DNA from: Candidatus Nealsoniibacteriota bacterium | GTDB lineage: Bacteria > Patescibacteriota > Minisyncoccia > Minisyncoccales > MHMH01 | Assembly: GCA_016181965.1 (NCBI GenBank) | Contig: JACOYH010000006.1 | Location: 1-42,800, forward strand | Reading direction: 5' to 3' | Length of the DNA: 42,800 nucleotides | Shown: piece after piece, positions 1-7,281 of the stretch | Layout: the number at the start of each line of letters is the position of its first letter | Position numbering within the stretch: the stretch's first letter is position 1 | The notes under the pieces: generated by a model | Told to the model about the DNA's origin: nothing | The model's input: the letters and a program-made list of their open reading frames with translations, nothing else | The model's database searches: none | Position numbers and translations under genes: made by a program

Positions 1-645
1 TTGTTTGCAGGGTGAACGAGTCCAAGTCAGTGGCCGAAGCGCCCGGGGCGATTGTGGAGTTGCCCGGGTCAGTGCCATCGCCGAGGGTGGTGACGGGAGT
101 TGCCGTGGGCGTTGCCGGTGAGCCGCTTGGCACAAGACCGGTTGAGTAATTGCCATTGCTGTCCTTGGCGAATACCTTGTAGTGATAGGCAGTGCCGTTG
201 GTGAGGCCGGTATCGGTGCAACTAGCTGTGGGCGAAGAAACAACGCAGGCCACAGTAGCTGTGCCGATAGTGTTGCCTACTGTATACGTAGTGCCTTCAA
301 CCGGCGTATCAGCCACTGCGCTGGTGGCTCTTCTTAGAACTACTGCGCTGTGAAAATCGCTGTCGCCTGGATTGGTCCAAGAAAGAGAAACTTGGGTATC
401 GCCTCCGCTGGCCGTGGCAGAAGTGACATTGGCAGGAGAGGCGTTATCAACCGTTATTGTCGCCGAATCAGTATCGCTTCCTGCTTGTGAATTAGTGCTG
501 GTGAACGAGGTGACAGTACCGGTGACAGAATAAGTTGAACCAGGAGGAGCCGGCATATTGGCATGACTTTTGGGAGTGATGCGGACTTTGAATTGGGTTT
601 GAGAAGAGGTCACCGGAATGCCGCAACTTGTTAAAGAGACAGTAT
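1..645 (-). pseudogene. FnIII-containing surface protein, shifted-frame continuation (partial)
   Basis: Reading leftwards from about 645 the minus strand is open to the window edge, in a different frame from the N-terminal piece at 631-1344. The translation has a short Thr/Ser-rich stretch, then a fibronectin type III-like domain (motifs VTSATASGGDTQVSLSWTNP and later GTAYHYKVFAKDSNGNYS), then a linker VTTLGDGTDPGNSTIAPG, which is also the C-terminus of the 631-1344 piece. No start codon or ribosome binding site serves this frame, so it is most likely the rest of the same secreted protein. The frame change sits at the edge of an exact 85-bp repeat, which suggests either recent repeat recombination or a mis-assembled repeat. 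The true C-terminus lies outside the window. Function beyond a surface beta-sandwich protein is unknown. Confidence 0.6.
15..99. repeat. 85-bp exact direct repeat, copy 1
   Basis: Identical base for base to 647-731, at an offset of 632 bp, which is not a multiple of three. It encodes the linker VTTLGDGTDPGNSTIAPG plus ASATDLDS. In this copy the reading continues as FTLQT. Confidence 0.95.
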
Positions 646-1344
646 CAACGAGTCCAAGTCAGTGGCCGAAGCGCCCGGGGCGATTGTGGAGTTGCCCGGG
701 TCAGTGCCATCGCCGAGGGTGGTGACGGGAGGAGTATAAGTCACCGTTATCCATAAATAATCAAAATGTATAGCATCAGCACCAGCGCCGTCATTGTTGG
801 TGAATTCTATATCCAAATTTTGTATCTCGCTTATCGTATCCACCCCCGCTGTGAACAGATTATAGCTTTGATCGGCGCTAAAACCAGTAATATCGGTCGG
901 CGTTATGCTGGTATTAGTTAAACCGGCGCCGTTATCGTATCTTATGGAATTGCTGCCGCTGTATCCGTTTTCAGCGCCATATTGCAAATGCAGCACCGCG
1001 CCTGTGATAGTGGAACTGCCGGGAATAGCTGAAACATCGAAAGTAGTAAACTGCATGACGGCACTTTTATCAACCGTATAGGCACCATCACTGGCTACGA
1101 CCGCAGAAAGAGTATCGGGATTAACGGCCGAATCGTCAGAGGTTATTTCACTAATAGCTTCACCGGTGTTATCGTTGGCATGTTTAGCACCGGGAACGAC
1201 ATTGGTGGCATCTGCGCGAATTGATAGTTCACCAGAAAACAAAAAAAGCGACACAATAAGCATCGCCCCCGAAAAACTAAAAAAGAGTTTTTTAAAATTC
1301 TTCTTATTTAATGCTTTTTTGGCATTTGCGACTTGCCCCACCAT
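631..1344 (-). CDS. Secreted beta-sandwich surface protein, N-terminal part
   Basis: 237 residues. The N-terminus has a basic stretch then a hydrophobic segment (about residues 20-40, LFFSFSGAMLIVSLFLFSG), which reads as a signal peptide or anchor. The rest is Thr/Ser/Asp-rich and beta-strand-like (TFDVSAIP...ITGAVLHLQYG), resembling carbohydrate-binding or DNRLRE-type surface modules common in Patescibacteria. The ORF stops just after an 85-bp repeat, and the sequence beyond continues in another frame as an FnIII domain, so this is probably the front of one larger cell-surface protein. The start is set by an extended -10 (TGGTATAAT) 7 bases upstream of ATG, which predicts an almost leaderless mRNA. 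Ligand and role are not recognisable. Confidence 0.7.
   Translation of the reverse strand: MVGQVANAKKALNKKNFKKLFFSFSGAMLIVSLFLFSGELSIRADATNVVPGAKHANDNTGEAISEITSDDSAVNPDTLSAVVASDGAYTVDKSAVMQFTTFDVSAIPGSSTITGAVLHLQYGAENGYSGSNSIRYDNGAGLTNTSITPTDITGFSADQSYNLFTAGVDTISEIQNLDIEFTNNDGAGADAIHFDYLWITVTYTPPVTTLGDGTDPGNSTIAPGASATDLDSLILSL
647..731. repeat. 85-bp exact direct repeat, copy 2
   Basis: Second copy of the repeat at 15-99. Here the reading frame closes five codons after the repeat with TAA, which ends the upstream ORF. Confidence 0.95.
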
Positions 1345-1351
1345 TAACCCA

Positions 1352-1357
1352 ATTATA
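1352..1357 (-). promoter_or_regulatory. Extended -10 promoter for the surface protein
   Basis: TATAAT preceded by TGG on the minus strand, 7 bases before the ATG at 1344. No good -35 is visible. The expected start of transcription is at or next to the ATG. Confidence 0.6.
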
Positions 1358-1385
1358 CCAAATTAATCCTTATAATAAAAATAGT

Positions 1386-1412
1386 TTTGTGAAGAGCCCG
1401 ACTCTTCACAAA
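1386..1412 (-). terminator. Hairpin after the receiver gene, possible weak terminator
   Basis: Perfect 11-bp arms TTTGTGAAGAG / CTCTTCACAAA around a 5-base loop, 12 bases past the stop of the receiver gene at 1425. It is followed by ACTATTTTTA on the minus strand, a broken U-tract. It may be a terminator or another small palindromic element. Confidence 0.5.
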
Positions 1413-1424
1413 CTTCGCGAATGA

Positions 1425-1820
1425 TTATTTGGCGCGGGGGTGAGATTCTTTGGCGAAAAAGTTTTTGACTTTCTCTACGATTTCGGCAACCGCATGGCTT
1501 GATTTGACAATATAGTCCTCGGCGCCCAACTTTAATCCCTTTTTAATGTCTTCATCTTCGCCAAGCAGGGTCAGAATGATTACGGGTATTCCTTGGGTGT
1601 GGGGTGATTTTTTGAGCTCCGCCAAGACCTCAAAACCGTGTATTTTGGGCAGAATAAGGTCTAATAAAACCAGGTCCGGCTTTTTTTCTTTAACCTGTTT
1701 CAGGCCCTCTTCGCCGTCAAAAGCCGGGAAGACCTCAAAATCCGCCTCGGTAAGTTCCGAATAAAGAACTTCGGCTAAGGCCTCGTCGTCTTCAATTAAA
1801 ACAATTTTCTGTTTTGCCAT
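1425..1820 (-). CDS. Receiver-only (CheY-like) response regulator
   Basis: 131 residues, a single REC domain with no output domain. Visible residues are the acidic pair D11/D12, phosphoacceptor D54 in VLLDLILPK, T84 and K106 in EDYIVKSS, all of the phosphorylation site. It probably receives phosphate from one of the kinases upstream and passes the signal by protein contact. Unlike the rest of the cluster it has its own promoter (TTGCGC, 17 bases, TATATT) with the -10 only 8 bases from ATG, so it can be expressed separately. It is a second, divergent paralogue of the receiver at 3186-3566. Its target is unknown. Confidence 0.92.
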   Translation of the reverse strand: MAKQKIVLIEDDEALAEVLYSELTEADFEVFPAFDGEEGLKQVKEKKPDLVLLDLILPKIHGFEVLAELKKSPHTQGIPVIILTLLGEDEDIKKGLKLGAEDYIVKSSHAVAEIVEKVKNFFAKESHPRAK

Positions 1821-1828
1821 ATTAGTTT

Positions 1829-1857
1829 AATATAATATATCACTTATGATAGCGCAA
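1829..1857 (-). promoter_or_regulatory. Promoter for the 1425-1820 receiver
   Basis: -10 TATATT at 1829-1834 and -35 TTGCGC at 1852-1857 on the minus strand, spacer 17. The ATG is 8 bases past the -10, with no SD, so a near-leaderless transcript is predicted. Confidence 0.6.
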
Positions 1858-1912
1858 TACCCATACTAACAAATTAAAGAATTTCAGGCAAGCGACTTGC
1901 AGAATAGTTATT

Positions 1913-2968
1913 TTATTTTACAGGAAACTCCACAAAAAAGGTAGTCCCCTTGCCCACGATCGACTCAAACCATATTTTTCCGCCGAGCTTTTTTACCAAT
2001 TCATTAGTAATATATAAGCCGAGCCCCGTGCCTTCGCGGTGCGCCTTCCTTGCGTTGCTGGCCCGGAAAAATTTCTCGAAAATCTGCCCTTGTTCTTTTT
2101 TGGGAATGCCGATGCCATGATCGGCAACGGATAAAATCGCCCTATCTCCGCCTTTTTCTATTTTTACGATAATTTTATCTTTTTTTGCGCCGTAGTAAAG
2201 GGCATTCAACAAAAGGTTAGAGGCGATTTTTTCTATGGCATCGTTATTGCTCTGAATCTGCATTTTTTCGGCGGGGAGGGTAGCCACGAACTCTTTTCCC
2301 ATGCTTTTGGCCAGCTGATTAAGTTTTTTTATTTCTTGATTCGTTAAAAGGGCCAAATCCACCGGCTCTATTGAAAGTTTCTCTATTGATTCGGCGCGGT
2401 AAACATCGGTCAAATCGCTGACGAACTCAATCATTGACCGATTGGCCGCTCTGATTTCTTCTATCATCTTTTTTTGTTCTTCCGTCATTTGACCGGCTAA
2501 TTCTTTCATTAAAATTTCGGAAATCCAGTTTGAGATAGTTGGCGGGGTTTTGAGTTGGTGGGCGATTTTAGCCATCATTTCTCTCCGCTCTTCAGTTTTT
2601 TTCTTGAACTCGCGGCTTTTTTCTCCGAAAGCGCTCAATAAAACAAATGTGCTCAATTCGCTTGTCAGGAGCGCGCCGGCAGTATCAATGAGCGTTCGGC
2701 GAAAAATAAAATCACTTTGCAGGCCAATTAACGCATCTTTAGAGATTTCTGGTTTCTGCTTGCGTTTATCGGCTTTTCTATGCAAATCAACAAGGCGTCT
2801 CGCGGCAAAAACATGCTCAATTTCCTGGTCTCGAATAAGCTCAAGTGTTTTTTTAATATCGCCGTCTTGGCCGGCTATTTCCGCGTCTTTCAAGATTTTT
2901 ACATAGGTATCGCGGGCCCGGATCTCCAATTCCAGCAATAATTTAAATCTTTTCTTCAGTTCGTCCAT
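1913..2968 (-). CDS. Soluble histidine kinase with N-terminal ferritin-like helix pair
   Basis: 351 residues from the ATG at 2968 (a TTG 12 bases upstream is a less likely start). Residues 1-65 form two predicted helices with a ferritin-like pattern: E15, Y22 (E-x6-Y) and E49-x-x-H52. A second helical region (about 80-130) leads into the kinase core: H-box AKIAHQLKTPPT, N-box NLLLNALYYGAKK, G1 DHGIGIP, G2 GTGLGLY. There is no membrane segment, so sensing is cytosolic. The gene overlaps the small helical gene at 2943-3185 by 26 bases and lies in a run with two other kinases and a receiver. Autophosphorylation and phosphotransfer follow from the family. A metal or oxygen role for the helix pair is my inference. 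Confidence 0.85.
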   Translation of the reverse strand: MDELKKRFKLLLELEIRARDTYVKILKDAEIAGQDGDIKKTLELIRDQEIEHVFAARRLVDLHRKADKRKQKPEISKDALIGLQSDFIFRRTLIDTAGALLTSELSTFVLLSAFGEKSREFKKKTEERREMMAKIAHQLKTPPTISNWISEILMKELAGQMTEEQKKMIEEIRAANRSMIEFVSDLTDVYRAESIEKLSIEPVDLALLTNQEIKKLNQLAKSMGKEFVATLPAEKMQIQSNNDAIEKIASNLLLNALYYGAKKDKIIVKIEKGGDRAILSVADHGIGIPKKEQGQIFEKFFRASNARKAHREGTGLGLYITNELVKKLGGKIWFESIVGKGTTFFVEFPVK

Positions 2969-3185
2969 AGTAGTCCACAATTAATTTGGCGATAAGATTA
3001 GCGTGATTCATTGTCTGAACCATAATTACATCCAAAATTTTTCGGACATCTTCAAGCTCCCTTTCGTTAAAACGGCCCGGCAAATTGGCGTAACAGTCAT
3101 ATTGCGCTTCCAAAATGGCCTTCTCTTCAAAATTAAAGGCATCCTTCAATTCTTTAACTATGTCTTGGGCGGTTTTTTGAGGCAT
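2943..3185 (-). CDS. Small helical protein coupled to the kinase
   Basis: 80 residues, not recognised as a named family. Two predicted amphipathic helices: residues about 8-35 (FNFEEKAILEAQYDCY) and 44-72 (VRKILDVIMVQTMNHANLIAKL). The layout echoes the two-helix N-terminus of the next kinase, but the metal-ligand Glu before His is not kept (QTMNH). Its start abuts the stop of the receiver at 3186, and its end overlaps the kinase start, so all three are translationally coupled. It may pair with the kinase's helix pair to complete a four-helix bundle; that is speculation from shape and position. Confidence 0.7.
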   Translation of the reverse strand: MPQKTAQDIVKELKDAFNFEEKAILEAQYDCYANLPGRFNERELEDVRKILDVIMVQTMNHANLIAKLIVDYYGRTEEKI

Positions 3186-3566
3186 TTACAAATTTAATTT
3201 TTCGTTGATTTTTTCAACCAACTCATCCAGCGTATAGTCGGCCTTTACCAGATAATCGGTTACTCCCTGTTCAAGCGACTTTTGCACCATCTCGTCGCTG
3301 GCTAAATTAGTCAAAATCAAAATAGGGATATCTTTGACTTCCGGGTCTTTTTTTAATTCTTTCAAATACGAAATGCCGTCCATAACCGGCATAACAATAT
3401 CCAAAAGAATGAGATCGGGCCTTTCTTTCTTGGTCGCTTTCAGTCCCTCTTTGCCATCCATGGCGCTAAGCGGCTCAAAACCAGCTCCGCTTAATTTGGA
3501 GATAAGAATTTTTTGAACCGCTTCTTCATCGTCAATAATTAAGATTCTTTTTACTTGATTGTCCAT
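3186..3566 (-). CDS. Receiver-only (CheY-like) response regulator
   Basis: 126 residues, one REC domain: D12/D13, phosphoacceptor D56 in ILLDIVMPVMDG, a Thr in ILILTNL and Lys in DYLVKADYT. No effector domain follows. It sits 22 bases after a PAS kinase (3589-4737) and directly before the small helical gene and the ferritin-like kinase, so it is the natural phosphate acceptor for one or both. Like the receiver at 1425 it can only act by binding partners, since it has no DNA-binding or enzymatic module. No SD-like sequence is evident. Confidence 0.92.
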   Translation of the reverse strand: MDNQVKRILIIDDEEAVQKILISKLSGAGFEPLSAMDGKEGLKATKKERPDLILLDIVMPVMDGISYLKELKKDPEVKDIPILILTNLASDEMVQKSLEQGVTDYLVKADYTLDELVEKINEKLNL

Positions 3567-3588
3567 ATTTTTATAATTTATTATTTAT

Positions 3589-4737
3589 TTATTGTCTGGG
3601 AATTGAAACATAAAAAGTTGTTCCCCTGCCCTCCTCCGACTCAAACCATATTTTACCCCCGCAAAGGTCAAGCATAATTTGAACAATATACAAGCCCAAT
3701 CCGCTCCCCTCCGGATTTACTCTGGCAGCCGTCTCTCCCCTAAAAAATTTACCAAAAATTTTCTTGCGCTGTTCCTTGGAAATACCCACCCCGGTATCGG
3801 CTATTGCTATTGTTGCGTCTTTGCTCCCAACTTTGATTGTCACTATTACACTACCATTTTCTTTATTGTAATCAATGGCGTTGCCGATTAAATTTTCAAT
3901 TATCTGCTTTAGCAATCTGGCATCAGCCATTATTGAGGTTAATTTAGCCGGTTTTTCAAAAACCAATCTAACCTTTTTCATTTTGGCCCTGCTTTCCATT
4001 TCCCCCACTGCCTCTCCTATCAAGTCCTCAATGCAAGTTAGCTCTGACAACACGCCCACTCTACCGCTCTCCAAACGGGAAATATTCAACAATCCATCAA
4101 CTAGTTTAATCAGCTTAAAGTTGCTTTTGTATATTTGTAAAAGGTAATCCTTCTGCGTTTTATTAAGCTCTCCCGTTTTTCCTTCCATAAGCAGTTCAAT
4201 AAACCATCGGACTGAAATTAGGGGTGTCTTTAATTGATGGGAAGCAATGGAAATAAAATCATTGCTTATTTTCTCGCGTTTTCGCCTCTGTGTATCATCG
4301 CTGAAAACATATACGGCGCCTATTGTTTCGCCTTTTTCGCTTTTCACTAAAGCCATACTATCGGCCACGGGCACGATTTTGCCGCTTTTATGGGTTATGC
4401 AGTATGGCTTGCCGAGCGGAACAACACGGCCGTATTTTAAAAGCTCGAAAAGAGGGCACCCATCGCGGCAAATATTCTTTTGTCCGGTTTCGTCTGTCAG
4501 ACGAAGCACATTATAGCAGGAATTACCCAGCGCCTCCTCTCTTTGCCAGCCGATAATTTCCTCCATCGCCTCATTAAAAAATATAATTTCTTTATTCAGG
4601 TTGATAACGCAAATTCCATCCCCTATTGAATTTAAAATTGCTTCGATCTCGTCTTTTGTTTTGACCGGCTCTTCAAGCAACGCCACTACCGCGGCTAAGG
4701 TCGCCTTTGCCGTTTTTATTTTTTGAAAATTTATCAT
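3589..4737 (-). CDS. PAS-domain sensor histidine kinase (soluble)
   Basis: 382 residues. One PAS domain at about 28-155 (EAILNSIGDGICVINLNKEIIFFN...) containing a Cys cluster: CYNVL, then C-R-D-G-CPL. The kinase core follows: H-box IASHQLKTPLISVRW, N-box NLIGNAIDYNKENG, G1 DTGVGIS, G2 GSGLGLY. There is no transmembrane segment. Its ATG overlaps the TAA of the upstream kinase by one base, so it is in the same transcript. The Cys cluster resembles one in the PAS kinase at 8800-9852 and could bind metal or sense redox state (inference). The cognate receiver is probably the one at 3186-3566. Confidence 0.9.
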   Translation of the reverse strand: MINFQKIKTAKATLAAVVALLEEPVKTKDEIEAILNSIGDGICVINLNKEIIFFNEAMEEIIGWQREEALGNSCYNVLRLTDETGQKNICRDGCPLFELLKYGRVVPLGKPYCITHKSGKIVPVADSMALVKSEKGETIGAVYVFSDDTQRRKREKISNDFISIASHQLKTPLISVRWFIELLMEGKTGELNKTQKDYLLQIYKSNFKLIKLVDGLLNISRLESGRVGVLSELTCIEDLIGEAVGEMESRAKMKKVRLVFEKPAKLTSIMADARLLKQIIENLIGNAIDYNKENGSVIVTIKVGSKDATIAIADTGVGISKEQRKKIFGKFFRGETAARVNPEGSGLGLYIVQIMLDLCGGKIWFESEEGRGTTFYVSIPRQ

Positions 4738-6698
4738 TACATATCAGTTGCTATTGTATCACTATCGCTTTCTTCGCTCAAAGTTCGCTCGCCCACCTGT
4801 GTTTTCATGCCTTTTAATGGAATGGCAACATAAAAAGTTGAACCCACGTCTTCTTTTGATTGAAACCAAATTCGGCAGCCGGCCGCTTCCGCCACTATTT
4901 TAGTTATATAAAGACCGAGGCCGGTTCCATGGGTTTTTTTCTTTTGGGCGTTGTCGCCCCGAAAAAATTTTTCAAACACGCGCGATTGGACATCTGCGGG
5001 AATGCCAATGCCTTCGTCTTTAATAGTCAGGAGAAAATCACTGGCGCGTTTTTCAACAATAATTTTTATAATACAGCCGCCTGGTTTGGAATAATTAATC
5101 GCATTCATTAAAAGGTTGGTGATTATTTGTTTCATTATGGAAGCGTCGAGATTAATCGGCGGCAAGTGCTCGGAACTTTCAATATCAATACGGCACGTTT
5201 CTTTTTTTATCTTTGTGCCATATCTCTTAAGTATCTCATGAATCAGCTTAATCATATCAATTGGCTGGGTTGCGATGCTTATGTGACCGCTTTCAATTCT
5301 GGCAACATTCAGCAGATCGGTTATCAGTTTCGACATATCACCCGCAGAACGATATATCTCGCCAAGATGTTCCATTTGGGCATCTGAAAGTTCTCCCATT
5401 TTTTTATCTCGCAGGCGTTCGGTGTACCAGCGAATAATAGTCAGGGGCGTTTGCAGTTGATGCGAAGCAATGGAAACAAAGTCCCTTTGAGCGCGCTCTA
5501 AATTTTTGCGTTCGGTAATGTCTCTTATGAAGGCGAAATAAAAACCGCCGGGCTCTGTGAAGGTAACGCTAACTTCAACATCAAAAATAGCGCCGTCTTT
5601 CCTCTTATGCTGGCTATCAAAGCGGTCGTAACCCTTTTCAAGCACCAATTCTATGTGTCGGCGAACTTCTGCCGGGTCTTCCTTGACATCCAAATCGGAA
5701 ATCTTCATTTTTAGCAATTCCTCCCGGCTGTAGCCCGACATTTGGCAATAGGCCTCGTTGACATCTGTGAGCCGGCCGGTTGAGGGCTCAATCAGCCAAA
5801 AACCGTCGATGGAGCCGCGTACCATGGCTTCGTATCTGGCTTTTTCGGCTATTACCGCTTCTTCTTTTTTCTTCTGTTCGGTTATATCTTGGACGGTGCC
5901 GCGAATAAGGGGCGCTAAACCGTCCTTTATTCTTTCTCCTCTTGCTATGGCCCATTTACGAGTGCCGTCTGGATTGACAATCTCAACTTCTACATCATAT
6001 GACTTGCCCGACTTGATGCATTTTTGCACAGCCGCGCTCAACCGTTGCCAGCTCTCGGGAGTATACAGACGATGCACATCTTTATAAACTACCGCGGGGG
6101 ACTTTGGATTAATGCCGAAAATACGAAACATCTCCTCAGACCAAATCGGCTTGTCCGCCACCGGATCCCAGTCCCAGCTTCCAATCCGCGCAATACGCTG
6201 CGCCTCTTTCAGGGCATTGTTGGCCTGGAACAGTATTTTCTCTGCTTCTACTTTCCCGGTGATATCTATGAGCGTTCCGATTATGGCTGACTTACCGCGA
6301 TACTTAGCCAGGGTGCCATAAATCTCAATCTGGATAACTTTTTTATCCCTTCTTACGCCGCGGATACTGTAGTGAATGGATTTAATTTCCCCTGCCAACC
6401 TCTTTCTGATATTTTCTGCCGCAATCGGCCTATCCTCCGAATATACCAAATCTAAAACCGGAACTTTTAATATTTCTTTCATCGTATAGCCGAAAATCTT
6501 CGCTAAATGAGGATTGGCATACCTTGCAAACCCATCCTGCAAGATATACATTCCCACCAATGATTTTTCCGCCAGGGCCTTAAATTTCGCCTCCGATTCC
6601 TGCAGTGCCTCGTTCTTTTCTTTTATTCTACCCAATGCAGATATGAGCTGTTTTCTTTCAGCGCCACACGCGCCTTGATTATGTTTATTGCTCTTCAT
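4737..6698 (-). CDS. Triple-PAS sensor histidine kinase (soluble)
   Basis: 653 residues from the ATG at 6698. A longer reading frame starts at 6812 but would run back through the KGG gene's terminator and this gene's own promoter, so it is rejected. A short coiled coil is followed by three PAS domains (about 30-150, 160-275 and 290-405; each ends in a PAC-like DIT motif: IDITGK, QDITEQ, RDITER). The kinase core has H-box IASHQLQTPLTIIRW, N-box NLLMNAINYSKPGG, G1 DEGIGIP and G2 GTGLGLY. There are no membrane segments. It is the first gene of the signalling operon and probably integrates several cytosolic cues; ligands cannot be told from sequence. The C-terminal tail of about 25 residues is acidic and Ser/Thr-rich. 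Confidence 0.9.
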   Translation of the reverse strand: MKSNKHNQGACGAERKQLISALGRIKEKNEALQESEAKFKALAEKSLVGMYILQDGFARYANPHLAKIFGYTMKEILKVPVLDLVYSEDRPIAAENIRKRLAGEIKSIHYSIRGVRRDKKVIQIEIYGTLAKYRGKSAIIGTLIDITGKVEAEKILFQANNALKEAQRIARIGSWDWDPVADKPIWSEEMFRIFGINPKSPAVVYKDVHRLYTPESWQRLSAAVQKCIKSGKSYDVEVEIVNPDGTRKWAIARGERIKDGLAPLIRGTVQDITEQKKKEEAVIAEKARYEAMVRGSIDGFWLIEPSTGRLTDVNEAYCQMSGYSREELLKMKISDLDVKEDPAEVRRHIELVLEKGYDRFDSQHKRKDGAIFDVEVSVTFTEPGGFYFAFIRDITERKNLERAQRDFVSIASHQLQTPLTIIRWYTERLRDKKMGELSDAQMEHLGEIYRSAGDMSKLITDLLNVARIESGHISIATQPIDMIKLIHEILKRYGTKIKKETCRIDIESSEHLPPINLDASIMKQIITNLLMNAINYSKPGGCIIKIIVEKRASDFLLTIKDEGIGIPADVQSRVFEKFFRGDNAQKKKTHGTGLGLYITKIVAEAAGCRIWFQSKEDVGSTFYVAIPLKGMKTQVGERTLSEESDSDTIATDM

Positions 6699-6707
6699 AT
6701 TGTTTAT

Positions 6708-6735
6708 ATTATACCACAGATAAAAAAAGCAACAA
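6708..6735 (-). promoter_or_regulatory. Promoter of the signalling operon
   Basis: -10 TATAAT at 6708-6713 (with TGTGG before it) and -35 TTGTTG at 6730-6735, spacer 16, minus strand. The ATG is 9 bases past the -10, so the mRNA should be nearly leaderless. The -35 overlaps the U-tract of the preceding terminator. Confidence 0.7.
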
Positions 6736-6761
6736 AAAAGACCCCAAGTTTCCTTGAGGTC
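6734..6761 (-). terminator. Rho-independent terminator of the KGG gene
   Basis: Minus strand GACCTCAAG, loop GAAA, CTTGGGGTC, then TTTTTT: a 9-bp stem with one G-U pair. It lies 23 bases past the stop of the KGG-repeat gene. Confidence 0.85.
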
Positions 6762-6783
6762 TCGCGTGATTGAGAGGCGGCTA

Positions 6784-7107
6784 TTACCGCCTTTGCTGCT
6801 TGGCGCTGGCACCCTTACTGCCGATGGCCGAGTAGTAGCCGGGGCCGTACTTTGTCCTTACGGCATCGCCGCCCTTCTTGCCGATGGCCGAGTAGTATAC
6901 CGGCCCGCGGCTAGCCGCGAGCGACGCCCCGCCCTTGCGTCCGATGGCGGCATAGAACTCCGGGCCGCGTCGAGCCGCCACTGCGGAGCCGCCCTTGCGG
7001 CCAATCTTGGAGTAGAACTCGGCGCCGTACAGCGCTTTGACCCTGTTGCCTCCCTTCTTGCCCGCCTCGCTGACGGTCATCTCCCTTGTGCCTGTGTCGC
7101 CTGCCAT
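6784..7107 (-). CDS. KGG-repeat general stress-like protein
   Basis: 107 residues from the ATG at 7107, chosen because a perfect AGGAGGC lies 4 bases upstream; the in-frame TTG at 7140 is rejected. The protein is made of about four 20-residue repeats of the form IGRKGGxAVxxxxGPEFYxA (KGG motif plus aromatic FY/YY). This matches the KGG / YciG-like stress-induced repeat seen in enterobacteria and in plant group 1 LEA (Em) proteins. It is hydrophilic, basic and probably disordered. Promoter, SD and terminator are all its own, so it is an isolated, well-expressed unit. The strong SD differs from the leaderless style of its neighbours, which hints at transfer. The molecular role of the family is uncertain. 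Confidence 0.85.
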   Translation of the reverse strand: MAGDTGTREMTVSEAGKKGGNRVKALYGAEFYSKIGRKGGSAVAARRGPEFYAAIGRKGGASLAASRGPVYYSAIGKKGGDAVRTKYGPGYYSAIGSKGASAKQQRR

Positions 7108-7110
7108 TTG

Positions 7111-7172
7111 GCCTCCTTTTTTAGGCTTATTTTGTGCCAAATGAAATATACCAAAACTACTCCTTTTGTCAA
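7111..7172 (-). promoter_or_regulatory. Strong promoter and SD of the KGG gene
   Basis: -35 TTGACA at 7167-7172, 16-base spacer, -10 TATATT at 7145-7150, and SD AGGAGGC at 7111-7117 (minus strand). Confidence 0.8.
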
Positions 7173-7180
7173 ATCCCTTG

Positions 7181-7233
7181 GTTGGTTGAAGCCAGGCTCT
7201 AACCGACTCGGTTAGAGCCTGGCTTCAACCAAC
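7181..7233. repeat. Family A palindrome, copy 1 (26-bp arms)
   Basis: Perfect inverted repeat: arms 7181-7206 and 7208-7233 around a single C. The outer 23 bases of each arm are shared with the palindrome at 26399-26450; only the centre differs (GACTC here, AAGCTT there). It lies between the divergent KGG and DHH genes. It has no useful U-tract on the minus side, so it is not a simple terminator. Confidence 0.95.
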
Positions 7234-7245
7234 TCTTTCTTTTTA

Positions 7246-7274
7246 TTGCGGAATTGCCGATTACGTGGTATGAT
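7246..7274 (+). promoter_or_regulatory. Promoter for the OB-DHH gene
   Basis: -35 TTGCGG at 7246-7251, 17-base spacer, -10 TATGAT at 7269-7274. The ATG at 7282 is 7 bases further on, so a leaderless mRNA is expected. Confidence 0.65.
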
Positions 7275-7281
7275 ATACGGG

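Noticed and set aside
4323-4556. Plus-strand frames opposite the kinases
   Set aside because: All lie antisense to well-supported kinase domains and lack starts with promoter or SD support.
6699-6812. N-terminal extension of the triple-PAS kinase
   Set aside because: It would translate the operon promoter and the KGG terminator.
6754-7215. 153-codon open frame on the plus strand opposite the KGG gene
   Set aside because: It mirrors the repetitive GC-rich KGG gene, which has promoter, SD and terminator on the other strand. The plus-strand product has no family features.
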